The position numbers and the translations under genes are program-made. Under the pieces are notes generated by a model. It was not told where the DNA came from. It was given only the letters and a program-made list of their open reading frames with translations, and did no database searches. A DNA stretch of 64,000 nt from Diphasiastrum complanatum (lineage: Eukaryota; Streptophyta; Lycopodiopsida; Lycopodiales; Lycopodiaceae), in the NCBI GenBank assembly GCA_029204225.1, contig CM055106.1, positions 19,999,117 through 20,063,116 on the forward strand. Direction: 5' to 3'. Shown piece after piece: positions 45,790 to 56,582 of the stretch; the first letter of the stretch is position 1; each line of letters opens with the position of its first letter.

Positions 45790-46762
45790 TAGATATCTCA
45801 TCAATAGTAGCAGGTTTAATATCTACAAAACGGATGATACCATCCCTGTAGATCAACCGCTTTCCATTCGTTAGAGCCTCCTGTTTTACTTTTTTCCGTT
45901 CTTGAACCTAAATGAAAGTAAGGTCTTCATCCAGGTATATTGTGGTGCCCCGCAGTGTAGATCTCTTCCCTAGCGCATCATGACGACCAGTGGCAGATGC
46001 AAAGCGTATAACAAGAGTACCTGGATCTTTCTTAGGTCGCCATGCAGTATCCATATCTTTGTGGTGGTGTTGAAGACTCTCTTCAAGAAACTTTTTAGCT
46101 TCACCAACAGCATCATGGGAGTTCGTAATACCTTTGACTCGGACATTAAAAGCCTTTTGCTCTCGCAAATGGCTCTCAGTGAACGTAGCTGAGATAAAAG
46201 AAGGTGGAGGTGGTAGAACAACAGTAGTAGGACCTTTAAGCACATCTGCCTAGGATCGGACAGCGGTATGATGCTGTTCCACTTGACTTTCAAGCTGTTG
46301 GATCTTAGCTGAAGTAGTCGAATGAGAGGAAGCTTCGATTTTGACAGCTGCAACTTCTTTCTTGAGATCATCGATAGACGAATCTAGTTTCTGAAGATGA
46401 GATTGAACTGCTTGGATCATAGCTTCAAGAGAAAGAAGTTTTTTCCGATGGTCGTTGAGATATTCATAGGAACGTAACTAATCTGCACGAATGATGGAGA
46501 TCATAAAGGCTGGAGGCAGAGGTAATTCTTCTTCTGGGGTATTCGGGGTCAAAGGATCGGCTATGATGGATTCACTATTATCAAGAATAGGATTTGACGG
46601 AGATATAGGGATTGCAACTGGAATGGAAGGTGAAGGTGAAGGTGGATCGAAGGTAGGTGCGATGGACGGGTCTGAAATGGAAGAAGAGGATGAGGTACAT
46701 GAAGAGGATGAAGCATTGTTGGCAGGAAGGGCAGGTGCACCACCCCTCTTACTTTCGGCCAT
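45790..46762 (-). pseudogene. LINE ORF1 (coiled coil, RRM-like, CTD)
   Basis: Starts MAESKRGGAPALPANNASSS at 46762. A Ser/Pro-rich segment runs to a stop near 46478. The coiled coil follows (KKLLSLEAMIQAVQSHLQKL, IQQLESQVEQHHTAV), then FNVRVKGITNSHDAVGEAKK, LVIRFASATGRHDALGKRS and IYLDEDLTFI, then QERKKVKQEALTNGKRLIYR. The three-part layout is that of L1 ORF1p, an RNA-binding trimer. Three in-frame stops are seen; otherwise well preserved. Confidence 0.75.
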
Positions 46763-46912
46763 AGTTGTTCGGCTTATCCATCGATGTTGAATAGGTCGCT
46801 GGTTGGAGACAGCAGAGCGCTGGAGATGGAGCAGGTTCCGCTGGAGGGCATCACACCCGCTGGAGGCCGGTCTGGAGGGCATCACAGTCGCAGGTTGGAG
46901 GCAGCAGAGCGC

Positions 46913-46914
<2 letters not shown>

Positions 46915-46978
<64 letters not shown>
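46915..46978 (-). repeat. (CT)n between units 1 and 2
   Basis: About 64 bp, CT in LINE sense, directly after GATGTTAATAAAT of unit 1. Confidence 0.95.
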
Positions 46979-46982
<4 letters not shown>

Positions 46983-47580
46983 TTAACATCTTTTCCATGC
47001 CAAAAGGCATATAAGACGAACGAGTACATCAAGTAAGTTGGAAACAAGACGGATCAGTGCCGTCAAAGCAAAATAAAAAAACTAACTAAGAAGAGAGTCA
47101 TATAGCCAGGATTATATGGTGCGTAGACCATTTACATGTTCAACTGGACATCTCTTCATTTCTCTATCTCAGACTCTATCTCATAATTCTTTTCATTAAC
47201 TACAGGCTTCCGATCTACCAGTCTGATAATACCATCACGATAGATAAGCCGTTTGCTTGTCGATAGAGCTTCTTGTCTTGCCTTCTTACGTTCTTGAACT
47301 TGGATGACGGTAAGATCTTCGTCCAAGTAGAGTTTGGTATCCCGCAATTTGAATCTCTTCCCTAGAACTTCACATCGGTGAGACACTGATGTGAAGCGGA
47401 TGCCAAGAGTATCCAGGTCCTTCTTAGGTCGCCAGACAGTTTCCATATGGTGTTGAAGATTTTTTTCCAAAACTTCTCAGCTTCTTCAACAACATTTTGG
47501 GAGTTCAGAATATCTCTAACACGAACATTGAGAGCTTTATGCTCTCGCATACGGCTCTCAGTGAATGTTGCTTTCTTGCA
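46979..47580 (-). mobile_element. ORF1-only LINE derivative (unit 1), 5' truncated
   Basis: ORF1 C-terminal half in two frames: HKALNVRVRDILNSQNVVEE (47550-47480), then WRPKKDLDTLGIRF, LRDTKLYLDEDLTVIQVQER and RLIYRDGIIRLVDRKP (47440-47190). 3' UTR follows, then the perfect hairpin ATGCC-TTTT-GGCAT (47010-46997) and AATAAA-like TTAATAAAT. The 3' UTR aligns with unit 2. Confidence 0.75.
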
Positions 47581-48284
47581 AAGCTTCCAAATATCCAGAT
47601 GAAAGGGTATTGATCATTGCCCCAAAAGGAATGCTGCTTCCTTGGGTGTTCGAGTTCAGGAAATTGGCGGTGAAGCCAAATCCCAAACCCTAGACCAGTA
47701 TGAAGCCCATAAAACTGCCTTTCAAACTATGTTCTATTTGCAAAACATGCTCAAACTGAATTTCACTTACACCGTCCCTGTCATATACCAAGCAGCTTCA
47801 GTACATGTGCATAATCAAGCACATGTGTGTGCAAATTTTGTCACTTATATTATACGTCCAAACAGGCATCTCTATAGGAAGGCCGATGCATTGTTCTTCT
47901 GACTTCACGAGCTGGGAAACCTCTACTGTAAGCATCTCCCCAGCCTCAAAATCATTTGCAGTTTAAATGTACGTTATATAAAGACACTTATTATTTTGTC
48001 CACAACCTCGTTGCATGAAACATCTTTCATGGATATAAACACATATAGTTTATATAAATATATAGATAGTTTAAACATATAGTTTCGATTTTTTTATGAG
48101 GTAACTGATTCGAACAGGTTGCCGATTTCAATCGGTCGTTGAATCGGACTGATTCGAGCCGCGATTTTTTGTTCGAATCGGCAATTTGTGCAACTATGAA
48201 AATGATTAAGAAATACTGAATCGTAGTGAACCATACTAAATCGGCTGAAACCACAATGAGCCATATTGAAGAGATACGACACAT

Positions 48285-48286
<2 letters not shown>
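47581..48286. other. No recognised gene
   Basis: Contains an 86-codon open frame (47642-47902) without recognisable domain, and a region around 48080-48260 rich in GATTCGAA/AATCGG words. Confidence 0.35.
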
Positions 48287-48318
<32 letters not shown>

Positions 48319-48320
<2 letters not shown>

Positions 48321-49045
48321 GTTATGGTGTTTAACACCAACAGACAGCATATGAGAGACACTATGTTTTATTATGATGGACAACTTTTAGAGATAGTAGC
48401 ATCTTACATGTACCTGGGTGTTCTCTTCTCGAGTCCATTACTTTCTTTTAGACCAGCTGCATTGGCTAGGCTCTGCAAGGGGCGCTCTGCTCTTGTTCAG
48501 ATGGAGAGGTTTTCCTCTACTTATTACATACATGACCCTGATACACGCTGCCACCTTTTCTCTTCAACTGTTTCTCCAGTTGCACTGTATTCAGCAGAGA
48601 CATGGGGCCCAGGCTTATCTAGAGATACTTGGAGTGACATCTCGCGTTTGCAGATTCTCATGCTTAGCCGGATGATTCGGGCCAAGAAGTCAGTTCCTCA
48701 CAATATTATTTTGGCAGAGTTTGCTTCTCCCCCACTGTATTTTTAGGATCATCACATTCATTCACAGAGTTTCAGAGCTTGATTCTTCTAGATACATGGT
48801 AGCGGCTTTTACATCTTCTCGCACTTTACCCGAGGAGAGGGCTAAGTCCTCATGGTTTCAGTATGCGTCGGACTTTCTACATAGCTGGGGATTATCTATG
48901 TGTGACCTCCCAAATGGGACTCATACGTTCATTCGCCGACAGATCTACAGAGCATACATACACACTGTCTGGTCTCACCTGGATCCATCATGGGTTAAGC
49001 TTCAGTTCTATCACACTCACTTTCTTCACTTTGACGCCGTCTTCT
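48319..49045 (+). pseudogene. LINE-2 fragment 1: RT thumb and C-terminal start
   Basis: MVFNTNRQHMRDTMFYYDGQ, YMYLGVLFSSPLLSFRPAAL, then WSDISRLQILMLSRMIRAKK, and in another frame HRVSELDSSRYMVAAFTSSR and WGLSMCDLPNGTHTFIRRQI. Closer to LINE-A than LINE-1. It ends at FLHFDA, before the zinc knuckle. Confidence 0.8.
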
Positions 49046-50010
49046 TTTGATCAGCAGACTACGTCAGCTTGGCTTTTCCGACTCTATTCTCGCGGTAGTG
49101 GTTGCTCTGTATGAGAGAGTTCTAGCACGTATTCAGTTGGGTACTGATTTGTCTTCTCCCATCCGTAGCACTGTTGGCGTCAAGCAAGGCTGTCCAATGC
49201 CCCCTCCGTTGTTTGCACTTTATATTGATGATCTTGAGTGCCTCATTCGTGAAGGTGGAGATGGTTTCCCGTTGGCTCATTTGCTCATCTCTATTCTGCT
49301 TTATGCTGATGACATTGTCCTGCTTTCTCCCTCACCATAAGGGTTGCAATGTCACTTACAGGTCTTACATCGGTTTTGTGTTGCTTGGGGTCTCTCTGTT
49401 AACTTTAAAAAGACGATGATCATGATTTTCAACACCAATTTACAAAGCCTTCACAATTATCAATTCTTCTCTGACGGCCAGGAAGTTGACATTGTTTCCT
49501 CTTATACTTACTTGGGAGCCCTGTTTACTGCGCCCCTTCTTGGTTTCCGCCAGGCTGCATTTGCGCACATTTTTTTCGGTCTTTCAGCATTGGTCCAGTT
49601 CGAGCGTGGTTGTACAATGAATCATATTTTTGATCCCGCTACTATATGCCAGTTGTTTCACACACGGGTGGTTCCAGCATTGATGTATGCCTCCGAGATC
49701 TGTTCTCTCCGGGACTGGGCAGGCATTTCTCGCATTCAGGCCACTATGTTGTTTCGCATGATACGTGCGAAGACTACCACCCCTCATGATATCCTATGTG
49801 CTGAGTTTGCTACTCCTCCGATCATCCTTGAGGGCTTTTTCCGCCTTATTCTTTTTCTTTAGCGGATTCAGGAGATTCGTGCATCTTACCCGAATAGATA
49901 CATAGTTGTTGCGGTTATTTCTTCGTGTGTCCTAGCTGATTGCCATGCCAAGCTCTCCTGGTCTCTTACGACATATGGGCATCTCTATCATGGATCTTCC
50001 TTGTGGTACG
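49046..50010 (+). pseudogene. LINE-2 fragment 2: RT palm and thumb
   Basis: LISRLRQLGFSDSILAVVVA, VGVKQGCPMPPPLFALYIDD, ILLYADDIVLLSPSP (motif C YADD intact), a stop, then WGLSVNFKKTMIMIFN, YTYLGALFTAPLLGFRQAAF, DWAGISRIQATMLFRMIRAK. Near-identical to LINE-1 at DNA level. Motif A is lost at the 5' junction. Confidence 0.82.
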
Positions 50011-50039
50011 CATTCTGTTGCTTGTACATATTTTCTTTT

Positions 50040-50116
50040 TGGTCTTATGCACCCAAGGGTGCCCAAAAGATGTTAATAAAGCTTTCTTTCTCTCTCTCTC
50101 TCTCTGTCTCTCTGAG
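50040..50116 (+). other. LINE-2 3' hairpin, AATAAA and (CT)n tail
   Basis: Hairpin 50049-50062, AATAAA 50075-50080, then a short CT run with one GT interruption. Confidence 0.8.
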
Positions 50117-50402
50117 AGATCACAAAAAACTGAATTGAAATCACAAGGAACCATATTGAACACTAAACCATACACCATATATGAAATCAGGTCATATGGC
50201 ACCGTAAGTGGAGTACAATAATGTCTGATGAGCATAATGAAAAGTAATATACAACTAAGACTCGTCATCGTCCTCGTGATCAGAATCATCCAAGTTTGTG
50301 CTGCCTAGACCAAGGGAGGGGAAAAAAGAATTTTGACTGTCGATGGGAGGGTCTCCAGAATGGGGACACACATTATGCTGCAGTGCTTTGGTCATTGGAT
50401 CT
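50117..50402 (-). other. Possible ORF C-terminus interrupted by the TRIM
   Basis: On the minus strand, from the TRIM's left flank, a frame reads DPMTKALQHNVCPHSGDPPI, then SFFPSLGLGSTNLDDSDHED and an acidic end DDES before a stop near 50256. With the right flank it suggests the TRIM landed in an ORF1-like or other coding sequence. Function unknown. Confidence 0.35.
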
Positions 50403-50432
50403 TGTTAGAAATCCATAAATCATAATATGGAT

Positions 50433-50504
50433 GGACAGACTAGGATTCGAACCCATGACCTCTCTCATACCGGATGGGATGCTCTACCACTGAGCTATCC
50501 GCCC
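50433..50504 (-). tRNA. tRNA-like cloverleaf inside TRIM LTR (downstream LTR)
   Basis: 72 nt. Acceptor GGGCGGA/TCTGTCC pairs 7 of 7 with two GT wobbles; D stem GCTC/GAGC; box A TAGCTCAGTGGTAGAGC; anticodon stem TCCCA/TGAGA with one mismatch and a 7-nt loop TCCGGTA; box B GGTTCGAATCC. Position 33 is C rather than T, and the T stem has one mismatch. It is probably a tRNA-derived Pol III promoter, not a working tRNA; amino-acid identity is not assigned. Confidence 0.6.
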
Positions 50505-50691
50505 TGTTTGATAGTTCTCTCTAGATTGTGGATTGATATTCCAACACCCCCCTCAAGCCACACTTGGTTGTGGTCCTAGCTGTCACCTGCCCCACAACTT
50601 GGGCCACCTAACCATGGCTTTGACACCGTGAACTGTTAGGATTAACTTGGCTCTGATACCATGTTAGAAATCCATAAATCATAATATGGAT

Positions 50692-50763
50692 GGACAGACT
50701 AGGATTCGAACCCAGGACCTCCCTCATACCGGATGGGATGCTCTACCACTAAGCTATCCGCCC
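50692..50763 (-). tRNA. tRNA-like cloverleaf inside TRIM LTR (upstream LTR)
   Basis: Same structure as 50433-50504. The T stem CTGGG/CCTAG is fully paired including one wobble; the D stem reads GCTT/GAGC with a wobble. Box A and box B are intact. It has the same direction as the element, so Pol III transcription could read into the interior. Confidence 0.6.
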
Positions 50764-50805
50764 TGTTTGATAGTTCTCTCTAGAGTGTGTATTGATATTC
50801 CAACA

Positions 50806-51376
50806 CATCTTTGGTGTTTTCAATCCCTTGAATCCTAATATTCATGGATTTATACTCATCTCTTTGGATATGGTGGCTGAAATGACACTATTAAAGGTGG
50901 GTGCACCTTTTGTATTGTCATCTTTGAAGAGAGGCCCATGTCTTTGTCTTTGCTTTGTGTTGCTCAATCTTGTCTTCCAATTTTTGGATCCTTGTAGAGG
51001 TAGAGATGGTTGGTTCTCCTTGCCTGCTTGTTGCTTCCTCCAAATAAGTAATCTGGGCCAGCATGGCTAACCTTTCGACGGACATAGATTGGATGCTTAC
51101 TTGAAGCTGTCCCATTTCTTTCCGTAAAGAGCTAGATTCTTGTGTGGTCTGCTCAATATAGAATAGGATATATTCTTCAAAGGACCTAGTAGGAGTATAG
51201 ATCTCGGGAAGGGGCAAAAGAGGAGCAGAAAGAGAGGTAGAAAGAGAGGCAGCAGGAGACGGAGAGCAGGGGGGTGGGCAGGGGCTGCCCTAGGCAGCGC
51301 GACTACCTGCGTGGCAGGTAGCGCTGCCACAACAGCAGTGTGGCAGCATGGCGAGGAGGGCTTTTCTGCCGTGGAG
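50806..51376 (-). pseudogene. LINE ORF1-like coiled-coil fragment, TRIM target
   Basis: Reads PLPEIYTPTRSFEEYILFYI, then a coiled coil (SLRKEMGQLQVSIQSMSVER, IQKLEDKIEQHKAKTKTWAS) and, in shifted frame, MNIRIQGIENTKD where the TRIM begins. The coiled coil - TWAS - NIRIQGI order matches ORF1 relics elsewhere (AVRS-AD / NVRVKGI). A GC-rich hairpin (51297-51325) lies near its start. Confidence 0.5.
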
Positions 51377-51814
51377 AGAGAATCAGAATTAGAATTATTA
51401 TTATTAACGTCTTTTGGTACCCAAAGGTACTTCAAAATCCTCAACTGAAATATCCTCTTTGTCTAGCTTCTGGAAGACTGGGTAATATGAGCCTGACCGT
51501 GATCTATATCTGAGTGCGTAGGTAAAAGTGAAGCTTGCAGAGTGTACATCTCCCTCAACAGAAGACCTACACATCTGGAGTCTGGATACGTGAGGAAGGA
51601 TCTCAACGTGAGAGGAGTATCTCTGTATAAGCAATGGTATCGCCCTCTGATCTCATAATATACTGGACAATGAAAGATGAAATGAGACTCATCCTCCACC
51701 TCCTGAAGAGAGCAAAATTGACATATCCTTTGTGATTTGGGAGTGTCTGTCTATCTACCCGTCTCGATAGCAAGTTGGTGAGAAGAGACTCGAAGCTGTC
51801 CCATACGGTATCTA
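51377..51814 (-). pseudogene. LINE-A family 3' fragment
   Basis: Minus-strand C-terminal domain VEDESHFIFHCPVYYEIRGR, LRSFLTYPDSRCVGLLLREM, then QAHITQ (the PIP-like motif carries a 1-bp deletion within FF), and DISVEDFEVPLGTKRR in the next frame. The 3' hairpin GTACC-TTTG-GGTAC (51430-51417), ATTATT and AATTCT repeats and a short CT stretch follow. It aligns with 44310-44700. A gypsy LTR interrupts it at 51815. Confidence 0.78.
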
Positions 51815-52305
51815 TGAAGTCCTCAATCCAAGGATCCTATTCTAAGCATGCCAATCACAAGCAACAAAAGGGAACCTGATGGTGGACAAACCAACCCAAC
51901 CAAACCTAGATCAAACGGATCTAGCCCCAAGCTATGGATCAATCACAAAGAGGAATGAGGCATCACACCAGCAGCATCCTGCCACCGGTCATGCTATCAA
52001 GCATACACTAGTGAGAGCCCAATAGGTATACTTATACCCTCCAAGGCCCATGCACCACTAGTAGTGCACTGTGAAACCTCACTGGACACCTCTGCAGCCT
52101 ATCTGGGCCACGTCATCAAGTTCCCCAATGACTCATTGATAGACCCATACAAATTCACCATCAAGTGTTTAGGCCTACAACCATTAATTATGACCATGTA
52201 CACTTAAGGGCCCCAATTCCCTTATAGTCACAATTAACTAACGGGTTGTTGGTCTACCGGTCCCTAGCGTGGATACGCTACCCAAGGCCAGTCATGGGCA
52301 TGACA
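51815..52305 (-). repeat. LTR of another gypsy family (491 bp)
   Basis: Minus strand TGTCATGCCCATGACTGG to GGACTTCA with TG/CA ends, preceded by the purine tract AATAAGGGGGGAAGAA (52320-52306). It is inserted in LINE-A sequence, so it is younger than that copy. Confidence 0.7.
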
Positions 52306-52339
52306 TTCTTCCCCCCTTATTCAAGTTCTGTCCTCAGAA

Positions 52340-52835
52340 CTTAAAACTAGGAAAGTTTCTCCTTAAGCTTCCTTCTTGTTCCTAGGAATCGTCATTGTCC
52401 GTACATCCCCTCCATCGAACCAGATGCTCGGTAACTATACGATTTCTCAATCGTTTAGTTTTCGTATCCAAGATCTTTTCGGGTTCAAGACGAGATACAC
52501 CCGATGATTCATCCAACAGGTCCAACTGATCTCCAGTCGAATCCTTTGGGATTCTCAAAAATACCCAATCCCCCATTGGGAAGTCTCTCGGTGATCTTTT
52601 CAGACTTGCATAATGTCGGTCCCCATCTTGGGTACACTAGACATTCTCACGTGCAATCCGTAGCATTTCCTGCATATCAAGTAGGAAATCCGCTACTTTC
52701 TGAAATTTGATCGACCGAGTCTCAACCGCAATGGGTGACCTAGGCTCAAATCCGTACATAAGCATAAACGGGCTATAACCGGTAGCCGAATGCTTACTAT
52801 AACTCAATCTCCATCAAGGATAACATCCTCTCCGA
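52340..52835 (-). pseudogene. Gypsy integrase C-terminus and chromodomain
   Basis: HSATGYSPFMLMYGFEPRSP, then SIKFQKVADFLLDMQEMLRI, MGDWVFLRIP, LEPEKILDTKTKRLRNRIVT and EHLVRWRGCTDNDDS. This is the end of a chromodomain gypsy pol, directly followed by purine tract and LTR. Upstream pol is not recognisable in 52836-56395. Confidence 0.75.
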
Positions 52836-55800
52836 GGAGATTGTTAAAATATGAATACATATCTTAGCTAATCTTCTGATCATGCGAGTAATCCTTCCTT
52901 TAAACAATCAATATAACTAGAATTTGAACTATGATTCGTCAATCATAATTCATCGGATTCTTGTCCTATACTCAATAAAAGAAGGTAACTACCAATGATT
53001 AGAAGAACTTTAAGTTCAGAGTTATCTCTAGTTTAGCAAATACGGCCACCAAAAGCGACCAGTGAACTTCGAATCGCGAATGTTCATAATGTCACTTTGG
53101 TAATCTGTAAAACCTAACCAGATACTCTAATTACTTGGTCTTTACCCAAATAAACATAGTCGATTTGGTAAGATGGCCAGTCATTACCAAAATTCCACTA
53201 TCTTGTCTATTCATCCGGGGTAATCAATCGAGAACACAATCCTCTCCTATGGATTAGGTATATCTTAGAATCTGAGTTATAATTCACCAATCTCAACTCT
53301 CCAGATTCCTAAGACCATACCCTGTCATAAGAGTGCAATACAATTCTTAAAAGACACATGAGCTATTCCAAAAGTCCTTCCCATTTGGGAAGTTTCAGAC
53401 TTTTCTAACTCACATACGATGTTAATATAAGGATTGTAAACAAAAAATGCCCTTACTTTAGACATGGCACAAATTGTAATTGCAGAGTAAGGGTCCCAAT
53501 CTAGAATACGTCTAGATCTTTCTCTTAAGTTCTAATCTAGAATAACTTAAGATTCATCAGAACTTCTTACGCGAAGCTCTACTTTTGGCAACCAACGACT
53601 ATCCAATTGTCCTGAGTCTTTCGGGATAGCATTCCATCAATTCCAAACGGGGAAAAGATGAGGCCCAAAAGTTCTCGTGTATTCTATGCACACCCATTAG
53701 TAACTGAATCCAAAATGACTCATAAATGATGTGACTTATAAGCAATACCTCTCAACAACAATATCCATAAGTAAGATTATATTGTTGATTTTCCACAACT
53801 AACTCAGAAGTAACGCTTCTGACTCGGTTAGCTGTATCAGATTTAGAAAATATTTTAAATGTCTACGTGTGATACCAAAACACCACATTTAATCTGATTC
53901 TAAATCACTTCTAGGTCAATAAGCGATTCTCAATGAGAAATTACTAACCCAGCGAGAAATTATCTTAAACACAATTCTCATCAATATGCCTATGTATCAA
54001 CAACTAGTTTATGCATGCAAACAAACTTAGTTCACTTTGTAGATCCACAAGATTAAAAGTTTGTACAAAAAGGCTTTATGATCCACAAAGATTCACTACA
54101 TAGCATATCTCTACAAATAACTCCAGATTTGTACAACACTTTTATAACCGAGAATCCTGTCACTTGGTTATCCTCTAAGAGAGAATGTTTCTCAAAGAGT
54201 GCTATTTCACATTCCGTATCTCAACCGGAGATAATCTCAAAAGAATATAGTGTTAGCATGAATTTCCTTCCTTGCATCAACCCACGGATCTCAGTTTCTA
54301 CTAAGATCAAGTTGACTATTTCCAGCAAGGAATGGGTTTCAACAACCCGCATCTTGCAATAGAATTACCAAGTTCTGACGCAAATCAATCGGACTTGTTA
54401 TCAGCCACTTTTCTACCGCAAGAGTACTTTCTAAATTTCCCTTCTTTAAATTTTCAACCCAGATATCTACTTTAATCCATAAAGGATTTCTGTAATATCT
54501 AAATATCCTATCGTTTCTGATTCATAAAATAGGTCCATCATCGATATAACAGATTCCTCCTTGAATCTTTGATCGATGTTTCTCCTTGATAATTCTTTTT
54601 TCTTCCTACTTCTCCCCCTTTTTAACAGGAAATGCCACGAGTTTCTAAGGGGTGCAGATCATTCGAGATTTGCCCAGGAGAAGAGTCTAAGAAGAATTCC
54701 GAGAAAATCTTGAAAGCCAAAAGAAATGTTGCATCATTGTTAGCAAATAGCAATGATGTCCCAACACAGTGACTTAACAAAAGATCTTCTTTATTACCAA
54801 GCTTGAGAATTTGACTTGTAAATCAGAAAAGGATTACTTGAAGATTCAAGTGGAGAAAACAATTTTAGAAAACGGTTTCATTAACCATTTCTGTGACATC
54901 GTCCATGGTCAACGAGTAATCAAAATTACCTTCCAAGGAATCACAAAAAATCGAGTTAATTGATGTGTTCAGAAAATCACCAATATATCCTTTATAAAGA
55001 AATAGCTTGCCGGGTTTCTGGTTTTGTAAATTTGAAATATCCAAAAGGGGTCATGACCAATATTTCAAATTTCCGACAAAACACCCATTTTATGACCGAT
55101 AGTATTTGGCATCACTAAGACTTACGACCATACTATGGTCAACTGATCCAGTTAGTTTCAGATCTTCATTTTGGAATTGCCCGCGTCCCATACCACAGGT
55201 TCATACTCCATGAAGGCCCTCCACTTCCTGATCAAAGTGTCAGAAAAAATAGTACAATTATATGAAGTTTTCGGGATCTATATACAAATTCCAACTTCAA
55301 TGAAACAATTTCCACTTGAGACATTCTTTTGCCCCTTTTCACAATCTTTACGGTCACCAAAAGGATCAAAGTATTTATGCCTTGAGTGACAAACTTAGAA
55401 ATGGGGAAGAATGAACCGGCTTTTTCTTGTTCTTAACAACAAACAGTGGTGTTACGCCCACAGCTTCAAGCATATCAAGAAACAACTTTCTCGTTCCATT
55501 TTAGTTTTTCCATCCTAGGCTTCTGGGCCGTTTTTGACCGTGTCTGTTTCCGAAAAAAAAAATAACACCTTGGTCAAAAACATACAAGAATTTTCGGACA
55601 CAGGTGTCCAATTCTCGGTTGTCCATTGCAGTTTATAATGCAAATATAATTCGTCAATTGTGAAAAAGCCTTACGGAATTCCTTCAGGAATTCAGCCCAA
55701 TCACAATTCTATGGGTTGCGTCCTCCACTATAAGGAGGCCTTAGGGACGTTGTGCAAGCTAAAGTAGCTCAATCAACAATTTATCCAGTCATCGACAACT

Positions 55801-56395
55801 TCCGGGCTTTACCCGCTGGAAAAATTTCCAGTTGTAAGCCCATGCTGTATATCATAATGGCTAATTATCGATTAAATAGTTTTGCATTTGGTTTTTTCTA
55901 CTTATTGCCTAGATGAAATTCCAACACACCATGGTCCAACATAATGCAATTTATAGCTATGAAATCGGTGCGGGTATTTAAAATTTTTAGGGGGTCATCA
56001 CGGTCGAGTGATGCCGAGCGAATTTTCATTAGCCTCCCCTTAAATAGAATTTCATTCCCTCCATTTGCTTTTGAAAACTGAAAAAAAATTAAAAATATTA
56101 CGTTCGGTTCAATCATTACTGGTATAACTTTTCTAATCGAGCAATGTCCAAAAAACCGTAGCTTTTAACGGACAATATCGTCCTTATAGAATTTATACCA
56201 ATGATCATTGCGAAATGGATCTTAAGCAATAAAAGTTCGGAAAAAACTAGTCAATGCATCGAAAATCTATCATTACTTAAGCCATTACATTTCATTCAAA
56301 AAGTAACTGCCTTTGCTTTTACGTAGTCCAAAAATGACTAAAATGCCCACAGGAAAAAGGAAAATCCAACGAGAAAACCCATAGGAAAAAATTGC
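52836..56395. other. Long unassigned stretch, possibly the eroded body of the gypsy element at 51815-52835
   Basis: AT-rich, uniform composition, no long frame. A 94-codon plus-strand frame (54078-54362) matches nothing I know. I could not find RT, RNase H or protease motifs on either strand, so either pol has decayed beyond recognition or this is other non-coding sequence. Confidence 0.35.
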
Positions 56396-56469
56396 CAGCC
56401 TTGTGCCCCCCCCCAACCATTTACAACTCCACGACAACTTTAAGTTGTCTTAAGTTCACCAAACCCCGA

Positions 56470-56486
56470 CCCCCCCCCCCCCCCCC
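56470..56486 (+). repeat. Poly(C) tract of 17
   Basis: An uninterrupted C run, with a second C run (10) at 56405-56414. A G-quadruplex or i-motif candidate, and an assembly-error risk. Confidence 0.85.
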
Positions 56487-56579
56487 TTCCTTGCTCACCA
56501 CGCATATCACACTTCCCTCCTCGGGTTTTACCAAAACACCAGATTCAAAAAAGAAGAGGGCCTGCACGTCCGGAGCCCG

Positions 56580-56582
<3 letters not shown>

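Larger units (their letters stand above)
48287..50116 (+). mobile_element. LINE-2: chimera of two LINE fragments between (CT)n arrays
   Basis: Starts directly after (CT)n (48287-48318). Fragment 1 (48319 to about 49040) covers RT thumb and C-terminal domain start; fragment 2 (about 49045-50010) restarts at RT motif A end, runs to the thumb, then loses the C-terminal domain and joins the 3' UTR near 50015. It ends with hairpin GCACCC-AA-GGGTGC (50049-50062), AATAAA and (CT)n (50084-50116). The order thumb-then-palm cannot come from one linear copy. Confidence 0.8.
50403..50805 (-). mobile_element. TRIM: 403-bp miniature LTR retrotransposon with tRNA-like sequence in its LTRs
   Basis: Two 144-bp direct repeats (50403-50546 and 50662-50805; 5 differences counted) have TGTT/AACA ends. 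On the minus strand the first interior bases are TGGTATCAGAGCC (50661-50649), a Met-type primer site flush with the LTR. The interior ends in GCTTGAGGGGGG, a polypurine tract flush with the second LTR. Interior is 115 bp with no coding. Flanks GATCT (50398-50402) and CATCT (50806-50810) fit a 5-bp target duplication with one change. Replication would require proteins from another element. Confidence 0.88.

Noticed and set aside
48061-48260. GATTCGAA words suggesting a tRNA T-arm
   Set aside because: No matching D-arm or acceptor stem; the motif is part of a local GATTCGAA/AATCGG repeat.
50433-50763. Two genuine tRNA genes
   Set aside because: Both sit at the same position inside 144-bp LTRs of a TRIM and have a defective anticodon loop; reported as tRNA-like promoters instead.
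52836-56395. Possible endogenous pararetrovirus or intact gypsy body
   Set aside because: No RT, RNase H, movement protein or coat protein motif could be found on either strand.
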